A stretch of 64,000 bases of DNA from Gammaproteobacteria bacterium (GCA_022820625.1 JAJEFE010000169.1:1-64000); one strand, 5' to 3'; positions 53,134 to 61,832 are shown, counted from the first letter of the stretch. Notes: generated from the sequence alone by a model not told the origin. Program-made: numbers and translations.

Positions 53134-54219
53134 ATGACAAACGTTACGCCACACCCTGGAGTGCTTCGAATTCGCCCGTACATGGTCCTGGAGGACGCGG
53201 GCGGCGGGACGCACATCGAAATCAACCTAGCTTCCAACGAAAGCGCCTACGGCGCGAGCCCGGCGGCGATCGCTGCCGGCATCGAGGCCATGCGGGGTAT
53301 CGAGCGATATTCCGAGCATGCGGAGAAGACGCTTGCGGATGCGATTGCCAAACACTCCGATCTGAATCCCGACGGTGTCGTCTGCGGTTTCGGTTCCGAT
53401 GACCTGCTGGCGCGAACGGCCCGCATCTTTCTCTCGCCCGGGGACGAGTTGATCCACAGCGCCAACGGCTACCAGAAAATCCCAAACTACGCCTACGCCA
53501 ACGGCGCCGAGGCCGTCTCTGCGCCGGACAGGGCATTCACCGCGGACATCGACTCGATACTGAGCTGCATCACCGACCGTACTCGCGCCGTAATGATCGC
53601 CAACCCTGACAATCCCACTGGCTCGTATGTGTCTGGCAAGGAAATCAGGCGGTTACACGCAAGTTTGCCGGACAACGTGGTGCTCGTGCTGGATTCGGCC
53701 TATCTCGAATACGTCGAAGCGGAGGACTACGAGAACCCGGCTGGACTGGTTGAAGAGACGGACAATGTCATCATGACCCGGACGTTTTCGAAAATTTACG
53801 GATTGGCCGGCCTTCGTCTGGGATGGGCCTACGCGCCCCCTGCCATCGCCGACCTGCTGCGCCGCGTCGGAATCACGTTTCCGGTGTCCGGGCCGGCGTA
53901 TTGCAGCGGGCTTGCCGCGTTGCAGGATACGGCGCACACCGCCCGAGTGTACGCCGAGACGGTCAGGGTACGGCGCTGGTTCGGCGAAGCGCTGACCGAG
54001 AACGGGATAATCGTGCATCCCAGCCAGGCCAACTTCGTGCTGGCGACGTTTCCCGATCCGGGCCGATCCGCCCGTATGGCCTATGACTACCTGCTGGAAA
54101 ACGGCATCGCAGCCAGACGATTCCCTATGCCGAACTTCTCTGACTGCGTGCGCTTCACGATCGGATTCGATCACGAAATGGCGCGTACCGCCGAAGTGAT
54201 GCGCGAGTTCTTTCGCTGA
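53134..54219 (+). CDS. HisC-like PLP aminotransferase
   Basis: A 361-residue class I/II aminotransferase. Motifs include the N-terminal I-R-P-Y (HisC-type), N-L-A-S-N-E-S-A-Y-G, N-P-D-N-P-T-G (substrate/PLP), and T-F-S-K-I-Y-G-L-A-G-L-R-L-G-W with the PLP Lys and Arg. It resembles histidinol-phosphate aminotransferase (HisC). No other his genes are adjacent, so it could be HisC or a related aromatic or amino-alkyl aminotransferase. It is divergent from the hydrolase operon. Confidence 0.85.
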   Translation: MTNVTPHPGVLRIRPYMVLEDAGGGTHIEINLASNESAYGASPAAIAAGIEAMRGIERYSEHAEKTLADAIAKHSDLNPDGVVCGFGSDDLLARTARIFLSPGDELIHSANGYQKIPNYAYANGAEAVSAPDRAFTADIDSILSCITDRTRAVMIANPDNPTGSYVSGKEIRRLHASLPDNVVLVLDSAYLEYVEAEDYENPAGLVEETDNVIMTRTFSKIYGLAGLRLGWAYAPPAIADLLRRVGITFPVSGPAYCSGLAALQDTAHTARVYAETVRVRRWFGEALTENGIIVHPSQANFVLATFPDPGRSARMAYDYLLENGIAARRFPMPNFSDCVRFTIGFDHEMARTAEVMREFFR

Positions 54220-54229
54220 GCGATCCCGT

Positions 54230-54865
54230 CTAAAGCACCTCGTCCGAACTGGAAAACAGGCTCGGCAGTTTCGCGCCCGGCGGCTCGTAGAACCCGTAGT
54301 GCATGCGCAGGGTCTTGACCTTGCCGAACCACGGGATGGTGACGATGTAGATGTCGTCGTAGTCGTCCGGGCCGAACGTCGGGATGTTCTTGCTGCCGTG
54401 AAGTTCCTCCACCAGGGGCGCGAGCGCGTCGCCCAGGGTGACGACCAGGACGATGTCGCCCTTGTGCTGGCGGAGCACCTGCGCCATGAAGGGCACGACT
54501 TCGTAGGGATCCCTGATGGATACGTCCAGTTCCAGGCGTCCGGCGACGGTGGCGGCGGTCTCCTGGGTGTGGCGGTGCTGGCTTGCGTAGATGGCGTCGA
54601 CGCCGGCGACGACGTCGATGTCCTGGATGACGTCGGCGAGCAGTTCGGCGCGCTGCTGGCCGAGGCGGCTCAAGGGCGCATCCGCACCGGCATCGACCAC
54701 CGTATCGGCATGGCGTACGAAGATGATCGTGGTCGTCGCCTGCTGCTCGAAGAACCAGGCAAGCCCCACGCAGACCAGCACGAATCCCGTGACCGGCACC
54801 AGCCTCGACCTGCGCCGCTGCACCCGCCGCACCGGCGCCCTGCGTCTTTTCCTGCGCCAGAACAT
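54230..54865 (-). CDS. Membrane-anchored histidine phosphatase relative lacking the second catalytic His
   Basis: A 211-residue protein. After a very basic N-terminus (residues 4-21) one helix (V-P-V-T-G-F-V-L-V-C-V-G-L-A-W-F-F) anchors it. The phosphatase N-terminal motif F-V-R-H-A-D-T (residues 49-55) and Q-E-T-A are present. The second signature, normally V-V-G/S-H, reads L-V-V-T-L-G-D-A (Leu144), so the acid/second His of the family is missing. The usual substrate class is small phosphates. It may be a regulatory pseudo-enzyme. It ends just after the convergent hisC-like gene and follows the next gene by six bases. Confidence 0.8.
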   Translation of the reverse strand: MFWRRKRRRAPVRRVQRRRSRLVPVTGFVLVCVGLAWFFEQQATTTIIFVRHADTVVDAGADAPLSRLGQQRAELLADVIQDIDVVAGVDAIYASQHRHTQETAATVAGRLELDVSIRDPYEVVPFMAQVLRQHKGDIVLVVTLGDALAPLVEELHGSKNIPTFGPDDYDDIYIVTIPWFGKVKTLRMHYGFYEPPGAKLPSLFSSSDEVL

Positions 54866-54871
54866 GTTCGG

Positions 54872-55168
54872 TCAATTGCGGTCCTGATCGCGGACCGTGC
54901 GCTCCTCGACTACGGTGTATTCGACTTCGACGATTTCTCCCGGCGGATCCCCTCCTCCCCGTCCTCGCGGGCCCGGCCGACGCTGCCGGAGCTGGCGTCG
55001 CATCCACCAGAGCCGAACGTACAGGATCAGCCCCGCGATGACCGCGAAGCCGAGGATGAAGGCCAGCACGACCGCGCCCAGGAGAACGGCGCCCACCGCG
55101 ACGACGGCGCCGACGACCAGACCGGCCAGTTGGAGCAGCGGGTTTCTGGAGACCGTGAGTCGGTTCAT
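54872..55168 (-). CDS. Small membrane protein of unknown function
   Basis: A 98-residue protein with two close hydrophobic stretches (L-A-G-L-V-V-G-A-V-V-A-V-G-A-V and L-A-F-I-L-G-F-A-V-I-A-G-L-I-L), then a basic segment (R-R-Q-L-R-Q-R-R) and an acidic tail (V-E-V-E-Y-T-V-V-E-E). It is upstream of, and almost touching, the phosphatase-like gene. No family assigned. Confidence 0.6.
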   Translation of the reverse strand: MNRLTVSRNPLLQLAGLVVGAVVAVGAVLLGAVVLAFILGFAVIAGLILYVRLWWMRRQLRQRRPGPRGRGGGDPPGEIVEVEYTVVEERTVRDQDRN

Positions 55169-55276
55169 AGTGCGGTCATTCTACCCCTACGGTGATGGGA
55201 GCGCCTATTGGGGGATGTGTTATCGGACAGCGCGCACCTTGCGTCGGTTCAATGTCCCCACGACAATGGCACGCAA

Positions 55277-55363
55277 GGAGAGGTGGCAGAGTGGTCGAAT
55301 GCGGCGGTCTTGAAAACCGTTGTCCGTTTGCGCGGACCGGGGGTTCGAATCCCTCCCTCTCCG
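55277..55363 (+). tRNA. tRNA-Ser (anticodon UGA)
   Basis: Complete 87-base cloverleaf: acceptor GGAGAGG (55277-55283) pairs with CCTCTCC (55356-55362), discriminator G. The D arm (GGCAGAGTGGTCGAATGC), anticodon loop CTTGAAA at 55309-55315 with TGA at 55311-55313, long serine-type variable arm (GTCCGTTTGCGCGGAC) and T arm GGTTCGAATCC are all in place. No CCA is encoded. The 3' end of such a gene is a typical integration site, and the genes that follow look accessory. Confidence 0.95.
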
Positions 55364-55444
55364 AAACTCACAGATGGAAAAGCGCCTTGGTTTTGGTGAC
55401 GCACTCGATGTATTCTGACCGTATAGTCATTAGAATATGTCCAA

Positions 55445-55984
55445 ATGGTTAATCCGATTCCCGTGCCTCATCCAGGTCCCCTCCTTGTTGAGGAGTCCGA
55501 AGGCCGCGTAGGTGTCGATGCCCGCGGGCTGTCTGTCGAACGCGATGCCACGGCGCTGGACCGGTCAGTCGTTGCCATGCTGACGTCGGGCACGGCGGCG
55601 GAGCCCAATGCGCAGTCCAGGGGCATCCTGGACCTGATACGCGGCGGGTTGCCATTCGCTGCTCTGGAGAACCTGGTTCAAGCTGTGGGTGCGCCCCAGG
55701 GGGAAGTCGCCACGGTGGTTGGAATGCCGGCCACGACTCTCGGCCGGCGCCGCAAGAACGGGCGTCTCACGCCGACGGAGTCGGACCACGTGGTGCGGGT
55801 CGCGCGCCTTGCTGCATTGGCGCGTGAACTGATGGCTGGAGACCCCAGCGCCGCGCGCGACTGGATGACTACGCCACACCGGCTGCTGGGCGGCGAATCA
55901 CCGCTCCGCCACGCTTCCACTGAAGCCGGCGGCCGCGAGGTGGAGCAACTCATCGGCCAGCTTCGTCACGGCGTATTCAGCTAG
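55445..55984 (+). CDS. Xre/MbcA/ParS-type antitoxin
   Basis: A 179-residue protein with the DUF2384-type arrangement. The central region (A-L-E-N-L-V-Q-A-V-G and V-G-M-P-A-T-T-L-G-R-R-R-K-N-G-R-L) and the C-terminal toxin-binding part (L-A-A-L-A-R-E-L-M-A-G-D-P, D-W-M-T-T-P-H-R-L-L-G-G-E-S-P-L) match the family. The stop overlaps the GTG of the RES gene (TAGTG), the expected antitoxin-toxin order. The protein probably represses its own promoter and blocks the RES toxin. It begins 81 bases after tRNA-Ser. Confidence 0.85.
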   Translation: MVNPIPVPHPGPLLVEESEGRVGVDARGLSVERDATALDRSVVAMLTSGTAAEPNAQSRGILDLIRGGLPFAALENLVQAVGAPQGEVATVVGMPATTLGRRRKNGRLTPTESDHVVRVARLAALARELMAGDPSAARDWMTTPHRLLGGESPLRHASTEAGGREVEQLIGQLRHGVFS

Positions 55985-56451
55985 TGCTTGTCGCCTGGCG
56001 CCTGGCTGCGCCGCAATTCGCTCAAAGTGAGGACGAGTTGCTGTCCGGCGAGGGCGCAAGCCTGTACGGGGGCCGCTGGAACAGTCCGGGAAGGCCCGCA
56101 GTGTATCTCGGCGACAGTCTCGCACTCGCAGCCATGGAATTGCTCGTCCACCTGCGGAACGTGGACGTTTTGGAAACCTACCGCAAGATGGCAGTCTACA
56201 TCCCCGAGGACCTTGTCATGCACATCGAACCCGGCGAACTGCCTGCCGGATGGGAAACAGGATCGAGAATCACGACACGCGAGATCGGCGACCGCTGGCT
56301 TGCCGGAAGACGGTCCGTCGCGCTACAGGTGCCAAGTGCAGTGGTCCATGGAGATAGCAATCTGATCCTCAATCCGACCCATCGCGACATGGCTCTCATC
56401 GAGGTCGGGCCCGTTTCCGATTTCCGGTTCGACCGGAGGCTTGGCCGTTAG
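55984..56451 (+). CDS. RES-domain toxin
   Basis: A 155-residue protein starting at a GTG overlapping the antitoxin stop. The RES domain marks are V-A-W-R-L (conserved Arg), G-A-S-L-Y-G-G-R-W-N-S-P-G-R-P-A-V-Y-L, and L-A-A-M-E-L-L-V-H-L (conserved Glu). Characterised RES toxins deplete NAD+ or ADP-ribosylate targets. Together with the preceding gene this is a type II toxin-antitoxin pair and may stabilise the island. Confidence 0.88.
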   Translation: MLVAWRLAAPQFAQSEDELLSGEGASLYGGRWNSPGRPAVYLGDSLALAAMELLVHLRNVDVLETYRKMAVYIPEDLVMHIEPGELPAGWETGSRITTREIGDRWLAGRRSVALQVPSAVVHGDSNLILNPTHRDMALIEVGPVSDFRFDRRLGR

Positions 56452-56562
56452 ACCGTAGCCCGGGATGAGGCGCTCAAATCGCCATTGCGGGGGTAACCGC
56501 GCTCGGATACTCTGCGCACTTCTGGACACTCAGTTCCACCTGAGATTCTCGAGGAAAAACCG

Positions 56563-58308
56563 ATGAGCCATCCGATACGTTTGGCTGCGCTGCTGCTCCC
56601 GGTCTGTTTCGTTCAGCCCGTGCTTGCTCAAGAGCGTTCGGCTGACCCCGTGACCGATGCGATGCTGCGGGATCCCGACCCCGCCGACTGGCTCATGTGG
56701 CGGCGCACGCTCGATAGCTGGGCGCACAGCCCGCTCGATCAGATCGACGCGGACAATGTCGGCGAACTCGAACTGGTATGGTCCCGGTCGCTGCATCCGG
56801 GCAGGCAGGAAGGCACGCCGCTGGTGTACGGCGGGGTAATGTTCTTCCCTAACCCCGGCGATGTCGTTCAGGCTCTGGATGCAGCTACGGGGGAGTTTTT
56901 CTGGGAGTACGTCCGCGCCCTGCCGACCGACCTGAGCGAGTACTTTTCCGTGTCGGACACCAACCGCAACCTGGCGATCTACGAGAACAAGATCATTGAC
57001 TCCGGTGCCGATGACTATCTCTACGCGCTCGACATGGCCACCGGCGAACTGGTCTGGGAGCATATGATCATGGATTATCGTGTCGGAGGACTGCAGTCTT
57101 CGGGCCCGATCATTGCGGATGGGAAGATCATTTCCGGGCGCAGTTGCCTGCCCGTGAGCGGTCCGGACGCCTGCATTATCATGGCGCACGACGGCTCCAG
57201 CGGGGAAGAGCTGTGGCGGACGCGGACCATTGCGGCCCCGGGCGAGCCCGGCGGCGACACATGGGGAGATGTTCCTTACGGGGAGCGCTGGCACGTGGGT
57301 ACGTGGATGGTACCGAGCTACGACCCGGTACTTGAGCGCGTCTTCATCGGCACATCGGTGACCGCGCCGGCGCCGAAGTTCATGCTGGGTGGCAACGATC
57401 ACGAGTACCTGTATCACAATTCCACGCTGGCGCTCGACGCCGTCACCGGAGAAATCGTCTGGTATTACCAGCACCTGGTGGATCACTGGGATCTTGACCA
57501 TCCGTTCGAGCGGTTGCTGGTGGATACGGCGGTGGCGCCGAATCCCGACGCGGTCAGATGGATCAATCCCGGTCTGGAGTCCGGCGAAGTTCGCAAAGTG
57601 GTCACCGGCATCCCCGGCAAGACCGGTATCGTGTATACGCTCGATCGTGAGACGGGCGAATTCTTGTGGGCGACCCCCACTGTGGTGCAAAACGTCATCG
57701 AAAGCATCGACGGCGCGACAGGCGCGGTACGGGGCGCCGAGGATGTGCAGTTCACCGGTGCGGAACAGACGCGTTTCGTTTGTCCATCGCTGATCGGCGG
57801 CAAGAACTGGCCGGCCGGCGCCTACAGTCCGACCACCAACACGATGTACATGCCGCTGCAGAACACCTGCATGAGCGCACGGTCCACGGCGGAAGTGCCT
57901 GATCCTGACGACCTGTACGCACTCGAAAACACTGACGAGATTACGCCCGGTGAGGAAAACGTCGGCGCGATTCACGCCATATCCGCCGAAACCGGTGTGA
58001 CTTCCTGGATCTACGAACAACCCGCGGGTGTGGCCTCGCTGGTGGTCACCGACGGGGGGTTGCTCTTTGGAGGCGATGCGGCCGGCCGATTCAGGGCGCT
58101 GGACCTGACGACGGGCGAGGTACTTTGGGAGACGGATCTCGGGGCGCAGGTGTCAGGGTACCCGGTGACCTACGCGGTGGGCGGCAGACAGTATGTTGCC
58201 GTCAGTACCGGATCCTCGTTTGCTCTGGGGGAGCTCAACAGCCTGGTATCGGAGGAATTACAGGCCGGCGTCGACACCAACCTGTTCATCTTCGCGTTGC
58301 CGGACTGA
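56563..58308 (+). CDS. PQQ-binding quinoprotein (second, atypical)
   Basis: A 581-residue secreted protein (signal: L-A-A-L-L-L-P-V-C-F-V-Q-P-V-L-A-Q). Propeller blades show W-motif patterns such as A-L-D-A-A-T-G-E-F-F-W-E and A-L-D-L-T-T-G-E-V-L-W-E. The D-H-W-D-L-D-H Asp segment is present. The vicinal Cys-Cys and G-E-x-G-x-R-G of the first quinoprotein are not; the corresponding part reads S-G-R-S-C-L-P-V-S-G-P-D-A-C. It belongs to another branch of the PQQ family. No cytochrome gene is adjacent. It lies 111 bases after the RES toxin. Confidence 0.85.
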   Translation: MSHPIRLAALLLPVCFVQPVLAQERSADPVTDAMLRDPDPADWLMWRRTLDSWAHSPLDQIDADNVGELELVWSRSLHPGRQEGTPLVYGGVMFFPNPGDVVQALDAATGEFFWEYVRALPTDLSEYFSVSDTNRNLAIYENKIIDSGADDYLYALDMATGELVWEHMIMDYRVGGLQSSGPIIADGKIISGRSCLPVSGPDACIIMAHDGSSGEELWRTRTIAAPGEPGGDTWGDVPYGERWHVGTWMVPSYDPVLERVFIGTSVTAPAPKFMLGGNDHEYLYHNSTLALDAVTGEIVWYYQHLVDHWDLDHPFERLLVDTAVAPNPDAVRWINPGLESGEVRKVVTGIPGKTGIVYTLDRETGEFLWATPTVVQNVIESIDGATGAVRGAEDVQFTGAEQTRFVCPSLIGGKNWPAGAYSPTTNTMYMPLQNTCMSARSTAEVPDPDDLYALENTDEITPGEENVGAIHAISAETGVTSWIYEQPAGVASLVVTDGGLLFGGDAAGRFRALDLTTGEVLWETDLGAQVSGYPVTYAVGGRQYVAVSTGSSFALGELNSLVSEELQAGVDTNLFIFALPD

Positions 58309-58450
58309 TCGCGGGGTCGGGCGCCCGCCGTGCTTTGCGCACGGAGCGTTCGGTCTCTTCCAGGACCGCCAGCAACCGGCCGATCATCGTAAGGTGACAG
58401 GTCGACGGTTCCTGCGCACGAATTGAGAGTAATCAAGGAGGCGATTAGTC

Positions 58451-58738
58451 GTGACTAGACAGAGAAAAATGAGTCCCGAAGGCGCTGAGCTTCTCGAGGC
58501 CGTCGAGCAGATGAAGGCGGGGAAGAAGGGGCGTGTCTACACACCCGAGCAGTTGTTGGCGATTTCAGCACGCCAGTCGGTCAGCTTGACGCAGAAGGAA
58601 TTCGCGCGCTTGCTCAACGTGTCGGTCGATTCGGTTCAGGATTGGGAGCAGGGTCGCCGCTCGCCGAGAGGAGCAGCCAAGACACTACTTAATGTCGCCA
58701 GGATTCATCCTGGAGTATTGGAGAAATTGGCTTCGTAG
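58451..58738 (+). CDS. HTH-type antitoxin-like protein (HigA/NadS class)
   Basis: A 95-residue protein with GTG start and strong ribosome binding site (AAGGAGG, nine bases upstream). The helix-turn-helix is S-L-T-Q-K-E-F-A-R-L-L-N-V-S-V-D-S-V-Q-D-W-E-Q-G-R-R-S-P. The C-terminus (A-A-K-T-L-L-N-V-A-R-I-H-P) fits antitoxins of RelE/HigB-type toxins. No toxin gene is found in the 142 bases upstream or downstream, so it looks orphaned. Confidence 0.78.
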   Translation: MTRQRKMSPEGAELLEAVEQMKAGKKGRVYTPEQLLAISARQSVSLTQKEFARLLNVSVDSVQDWEQGRRSPRGAAKTLLNVARIHPGVLEKLAS

Positions 58739-59122
58739 ATGGGTCGCGCATGCGGCGCGCTACCCCTACTATCCCTTTACGTAGATAGCCCTCAACCGAG
58801 GGAAAGTCCCACATTTTTACTACACCCAGACATGCGATCTGGATGAGCAGATCGACAATTTCAATCATGTACCGACGCATCAGGGTAAAATGCGCAGCGG
58901 CAAAACGCCGATGCAGACACCGCATTATGAAAAACGATCCTGGAAGGAGAAGAATCTAATCTAGCTCTTCCCTGGCAGCCGCCGCCTCAAAATCGGTAAC
59001 TGTCAGCCAGGGTCTGAACTCCCAAGCATGATCACCGGTGAGCTGAAGTCCAAGGTCGACCGAATCTTGAACACCATGTGGTCGGGCGGCTCCTCGAATT
59101 CACTCTCAGTTAACTAACTCCA
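58739..59122. other. 384-base intergenic stretch holding a transposase remnant
   Basis: No full gene is called. Positions 58785-58964 hold a transposase C-terminal fragment (separate entry). The remaining bases, 58965-59122, show no recognisable coding or RNA content. The stretch is visibly more AT-rich than the neighbouring housekeeping-like genes. Confidence 0.5.
58785..58964 (+). pseudogene. C-terminal remnant of an IS481-type transposase
   Basis: In one frame, open from just after a TAG at 58782 to TAG at 58962, the translation includes D-L-D-E-Q-I-D-N-F-N-H and T-H-Q-G-K-M-R-S-G-K-T-P-M-Q-T, ending K-R-S-W-K-E-K-N-L-I. The order D-x-D followed by T-H-Q-G-K-M and G-K/R-T-P-M, then W-x-E-K, is the known tail of IS481-family transposases. 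Upstream parts with the DDE residues are missing, and no inverted repeats were found. Confidence 0.65.
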
Positions 59123-59980
59123 ATGCCGCTGCTATACCACTGGGTGGGGAAAAACTATCGGCGCGACCTGGACTGGGGTGCCGGTTATCACCTGAACCAA
59201 TCGAATCCGCTTCTACACGAAATATACGTCGGTGACAGCCTCTGGGCTTTCACGAGAACGACTACTGGGAAGTACGTCCTCGCGATGGAGCTTGTCGTCC
59301 GCGCCAAAACAAGAAATCCAAACGGATTTCGTTACGGGTCGTATCGGATCTGGGGCGACCTCAAGCGGTCGCGATACTTCCGCACCGAAGGCCAGCCCGA
59401 CATTTCTGAGCTAATCAGACGACTCTCCGTCAAGGCCAACTCCCCGGTGATTGGGCGCTCATTTCAGGGTCACGCAGCTGTAAGACGGTTGACCCCAGCT
59501 GACCATCGGCTGCTCGTGGATTACGCTCGGCACATACCGCTTGAACCGCGGGCTCGCCTGCTGCCGGAGGAGGAACTAGAGGCCCGAATCCTCCTCGGCG
59601 ATCCGGATGCTGTAAGCAATCTCATCACCACCGAAGCCCCCGGCATCGCAGATGAGCGCCGCCAATACTTGTTCGATCAAACACCACGGCGCAACCCACG
59701 GCATGTTCAAGAGCTAAGGGAGCTGTACGGAGGCATGTGCCAGCTTTGCGGATGGAACCCCAAATCCCAGTACCGACGGAATCTCTGTGAAGCGCACCAC
59801 GTACACTGGCTGAGTCGGGGCGGTGATGATGCGTTGCACAATATGGTGCTCATCTGTCCGAACCACCATCGTGCTATACATCGAACCGACGCACCCTTCG
59901 ACTGGGCGGATGCGAGCTTTCTGTTTCCGAAGAATCGGGAATCCCTGCAGATCTCCCGCCACACGCTCCAGGCAACGTGA
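59123..59980 (+). CDS. HNH endonuclease with EVE-like N-terminal domain
   Basis: A 285-residue protein. The C-terminal HNH/McrA-type domain has the Cys pair C-Q-L-C (206-209), E-A-H-H-V-H-W-L (223-230), then D-D-A-L-H-N-M-V-L-I-C-P-N-H-H (235-249), giving the catalytic His-Asn-His and zinc ligands. The N-terminal 80 residues (Y-H-W-V-G-K, V-G-D-S-L-W-A-F-T-R and Y-R-I-W-G-D-L) look like an EVE/PUA-type domain, which in other nucleases reads modified bases. This suggests a modification-dependent restriction role. The gene stands alone on the plus strand of the island. Confidence 0.72.
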   Translation: MPLLYHWVGKNYRRDLDWGAGYHLNQSNPLLHEIYVGDSLWAFTRTTTGKYVLAMELVVRAKTRNPNGFRYGSYRIWGDLKRSRYFRTEGQPDISELIRRLSVKANSPVIGRSFQGHAAVRRLTPADHRLLVDYARHIPLEPRARLLPEEELEARILLGDPDAVSNLITTEAPGIADERRQYLFDQTPRRNPRHVQELRELYGGMCQLCGWNPKSQYRRNLCEAHHVHWLSRGGDDALHNMVLICPNHHRAIHRTDAPFDWADASFLFPKNRESLQISRHTLQAT

Positions 59981-60122
59981 CAACTGCAAAATGACGTCCC
60001 CGCTGATCTCGTATGGAGCGGGTGGGCGTGCACCTCAAGGTTCACGCCGTCTGCTAACAGGAAACCTCCGGGCGTAAACTGGCCGCCGTAGAAATGCAAC
60101 GGCTCTGTACTCTGGGCACGGT

Positions 60123-61781
60123 ATGACGGTCGCACTTGAAGACGAAATCTGGACCGATCCGTCTGACGGATACACCATCCGCGTCGTACGATTCCCCTAC
60201 AACGTCGTGCCAGAGGGCGGCGGACTCCTGATGGGATTCAGCTTCCACACCGGAGAGCTCTGGTGTGAGATTCCCGGTCAGGACGATCGCGATGGGCGGC
60301 CCAAAGAGGTTCACATCGGGCCGCTCGTAAGGACCCACACCGAATTTCCCGCTGCGCTCCTCGAACGAGGCTTCGGCCCCGATTCGCACTACCTGCTCGG
60401 CCGCCGACGCGGCGGCTTCCCACTGCGCGCCGGCAGCCGACCGGCGGTCGAGGCTCTATTGGCCGAACTCAAGGCAGAGTGGCGGAAACACCGGCGCGCG
60501 AGCAACCCAGAGTACCGCATCAAGGGGCTTCGCGCTATTCGTCGTGCACGCGCGGCCAATGACTCCGCAAGACTTGCGGCGCTGAAAAAACGCTATCCCG
60601 ACGCCGCCGCCTATGTTCGGCGGGAACATCTGACCAAGGCCACGCGCATGGCGTCATCGGTCGCGGGATCGCTTCGATCTGCTCCGAAGAAGTCATCGAG
60701 CGCCGCCCGCGAGGCGGCCGGGAAACTGGCGACCGAATCCAGGAAGGCAGTCAACAGGGCGGCGGTCGGTTCCAGGAAGGCCGTTGACAAGGTGACAACC
60801 GGGTCCAGGACGGTAGCCGACAAGGGGACAACCGGCGCCAGGAAGGTCGTCGGAATGGTGGTCGCTGGCTCCCGAAAAGCCATCGAGTCGGCGATTCCCC
60901 TTGCGAACGGGTTGTTGGGTACGACCCAGGGGATGTTGGCCAGCGCGCTGTCCACGGACCTGAACGCGTTGGTCCAGAACATGGTCAAGGGACCCGCGAC
61001 CATTTACGACAAGGCGATGGACGCCAAGTACCTCGAAACGTACATCGGCGGCGCGAATCACCGGATGTTCGATGGCGGGCACACCATCCTGGGAGCGATC
61101 AGGGCGATCCGCGATGCGTCGCCCGATGACACCGTCATCCAGGAGGCGATGGGATTCGTCGAAAGCATGTTCCGGGACATGTCCACGCCCAAGGGCCTGC
61201 CGTTGGTGAACTGGGACACGGCGACGTACAACCAGGTGGCCGAGTTCCTGAAGTCCAACTTCGGCATTCCAAAGGAGTACTTCTACGATCTCAATAGCTA
61301 CCGAACGACCGAATTGATTGGAGGCGTCATAGGCGTCGTGGCCACCGCGCTCTGCTGGAACCGGGCCGACACGGAGGAGTTCGCAAAGCTCGTTGGCGGG
61401 ATGGGTGTTTCCGCCGTCATGGGCGCGAACCCATTGCTGTTGGTCGTCACGGTAGTCGCTCTCGCCAGAGCGTTCCACAAGGCCCATCGCGCAGGAGAAT
61501 ATGCGGAATTCGCCGATGGCCACATCAAGGGCGGCATCACCTCAGTGGCCTCGCTAGCCGCCGTGGCACAGGTTGGGGTAGTAGGCGGCCCTGCTGGTCT
61601 GGCTCTGCTGGTCGGTCTTTCGGCTGGCATTCTCGTCAACAAGGCGACGGAAAGGGTGAGCGTTCGCCAGATCGGGCAATTCGCCGCTGAACGAGCGAAG
61701 ATTGCCGCGGCTGAAACCAAGAATCTGGCAGACCGTTACGTAAGAAGTGCCGAAGTCAGTCCCGGGAGCGGCCTTGGCTAG
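60123..61781 (+). CDS. 552-residue protein with 11-residue repeats and hydrophobic C-terminus, unknown function
   Basis: Three parts are visible. Residues 1-120 are a soluble domain with W-T-D-P-S-D-G-Y, then G-L-L-M-G-F-S-F-H and R-T-H-T-E-F-P-A-A. Residues about 203-257 are a tandem 11-residue repeat of G-S-R-K-A-V-D-K-V-type units. The remainder is an aromatic region (M-F-D-G-G-H-T-I-L-G-A) and a Gly/Ala/Val-rich C-terminus with several likely membrane helices (I-G-G-V-I-G-V-V-A-T-A-L, A-N-P-L-L-L-V-V-T-V-V-A-L). I do not recognise a characterised family. It could be membrane-active, but this is speculation. Confidence 0.6.
   Translation: MTVALEDEIWTDPSDGYTIRVVRFPYNVVPEGGGLLMGFSFHTGELWCEIPGQDDRDGRPKEVHIGPLVRTHTEFPAALLERGFGPDSHYLLGRRRGGFPLRAGSRPAVEALLAELKAEWRKHRRASNPEYRIKGLRAIRRARAANDSARLAALKKRYPDAAAYVRREHLTKATRMASSVAGSLRSAPKKSSSAAREAAGKLATESRKAVNRAAVGSRKAVDKVTTGSRTVADKGTTGARKVVGMVVAGSRKAIESAIPLANGLLGTTQGMLASALSTDLNALVQNMVKGPATIYDKAMDAKYLETYIGGANHRMFDGGHTILGAIRAIRDASPDDTVIQEAMGFVESMFRDMSTPKGLPLVNWDTATYNQVAEFLKSNFGIPKEYFYDLNSYRTTELIGGVIGVVATALCWNRADTEEFAKLVGGMGVSAVMGANPLLLVVTVVALARAFHKAHRAGEYAEFADGHIKGGITSVASLAAVAQVGVVGGPAGLALLVGLSAGILVNKATERVSVRQIGQFAAERAKIAAAETKNLADRYVRSAEVSPGSGLG
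60729..60893 (+). repeat. Five 33-base tandem repeats encoding 11-residue units
   Basis: Five consecutive 33-base units encode A/V-T-x-S/G-R-K-A-V-x-x-x (for example A-V-G-S-R-K-A-V-D-K-V). The unit is conserved at the DNA level around TCCAGGAAGGC. A frame-preserving repeat of this kind would form a long helix or coiled coil with a strip of Arg/Lys. Confidence 0.85.
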
Positions 61782-61832
61782 GCTGTTCGTTCGCTACCAT
61801 CGCAATGAGGATTTTTCGGAGCAAGTGGCCAG

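Noticed and set aside
55277-55363. Second copy of the tRNA 3' end as an attachment site inside the window
   Set aside because: No second match to the final ~20 bases of the tRNA was seen up to position 64000.
58309-58450. Possible toxin gene upstream of the HTH antitoxin-like gene
   Set aside because: No RelE, HigB or BrnT pattern in any frame; it is the tail of the quinoprotein region and an untranslated leader.
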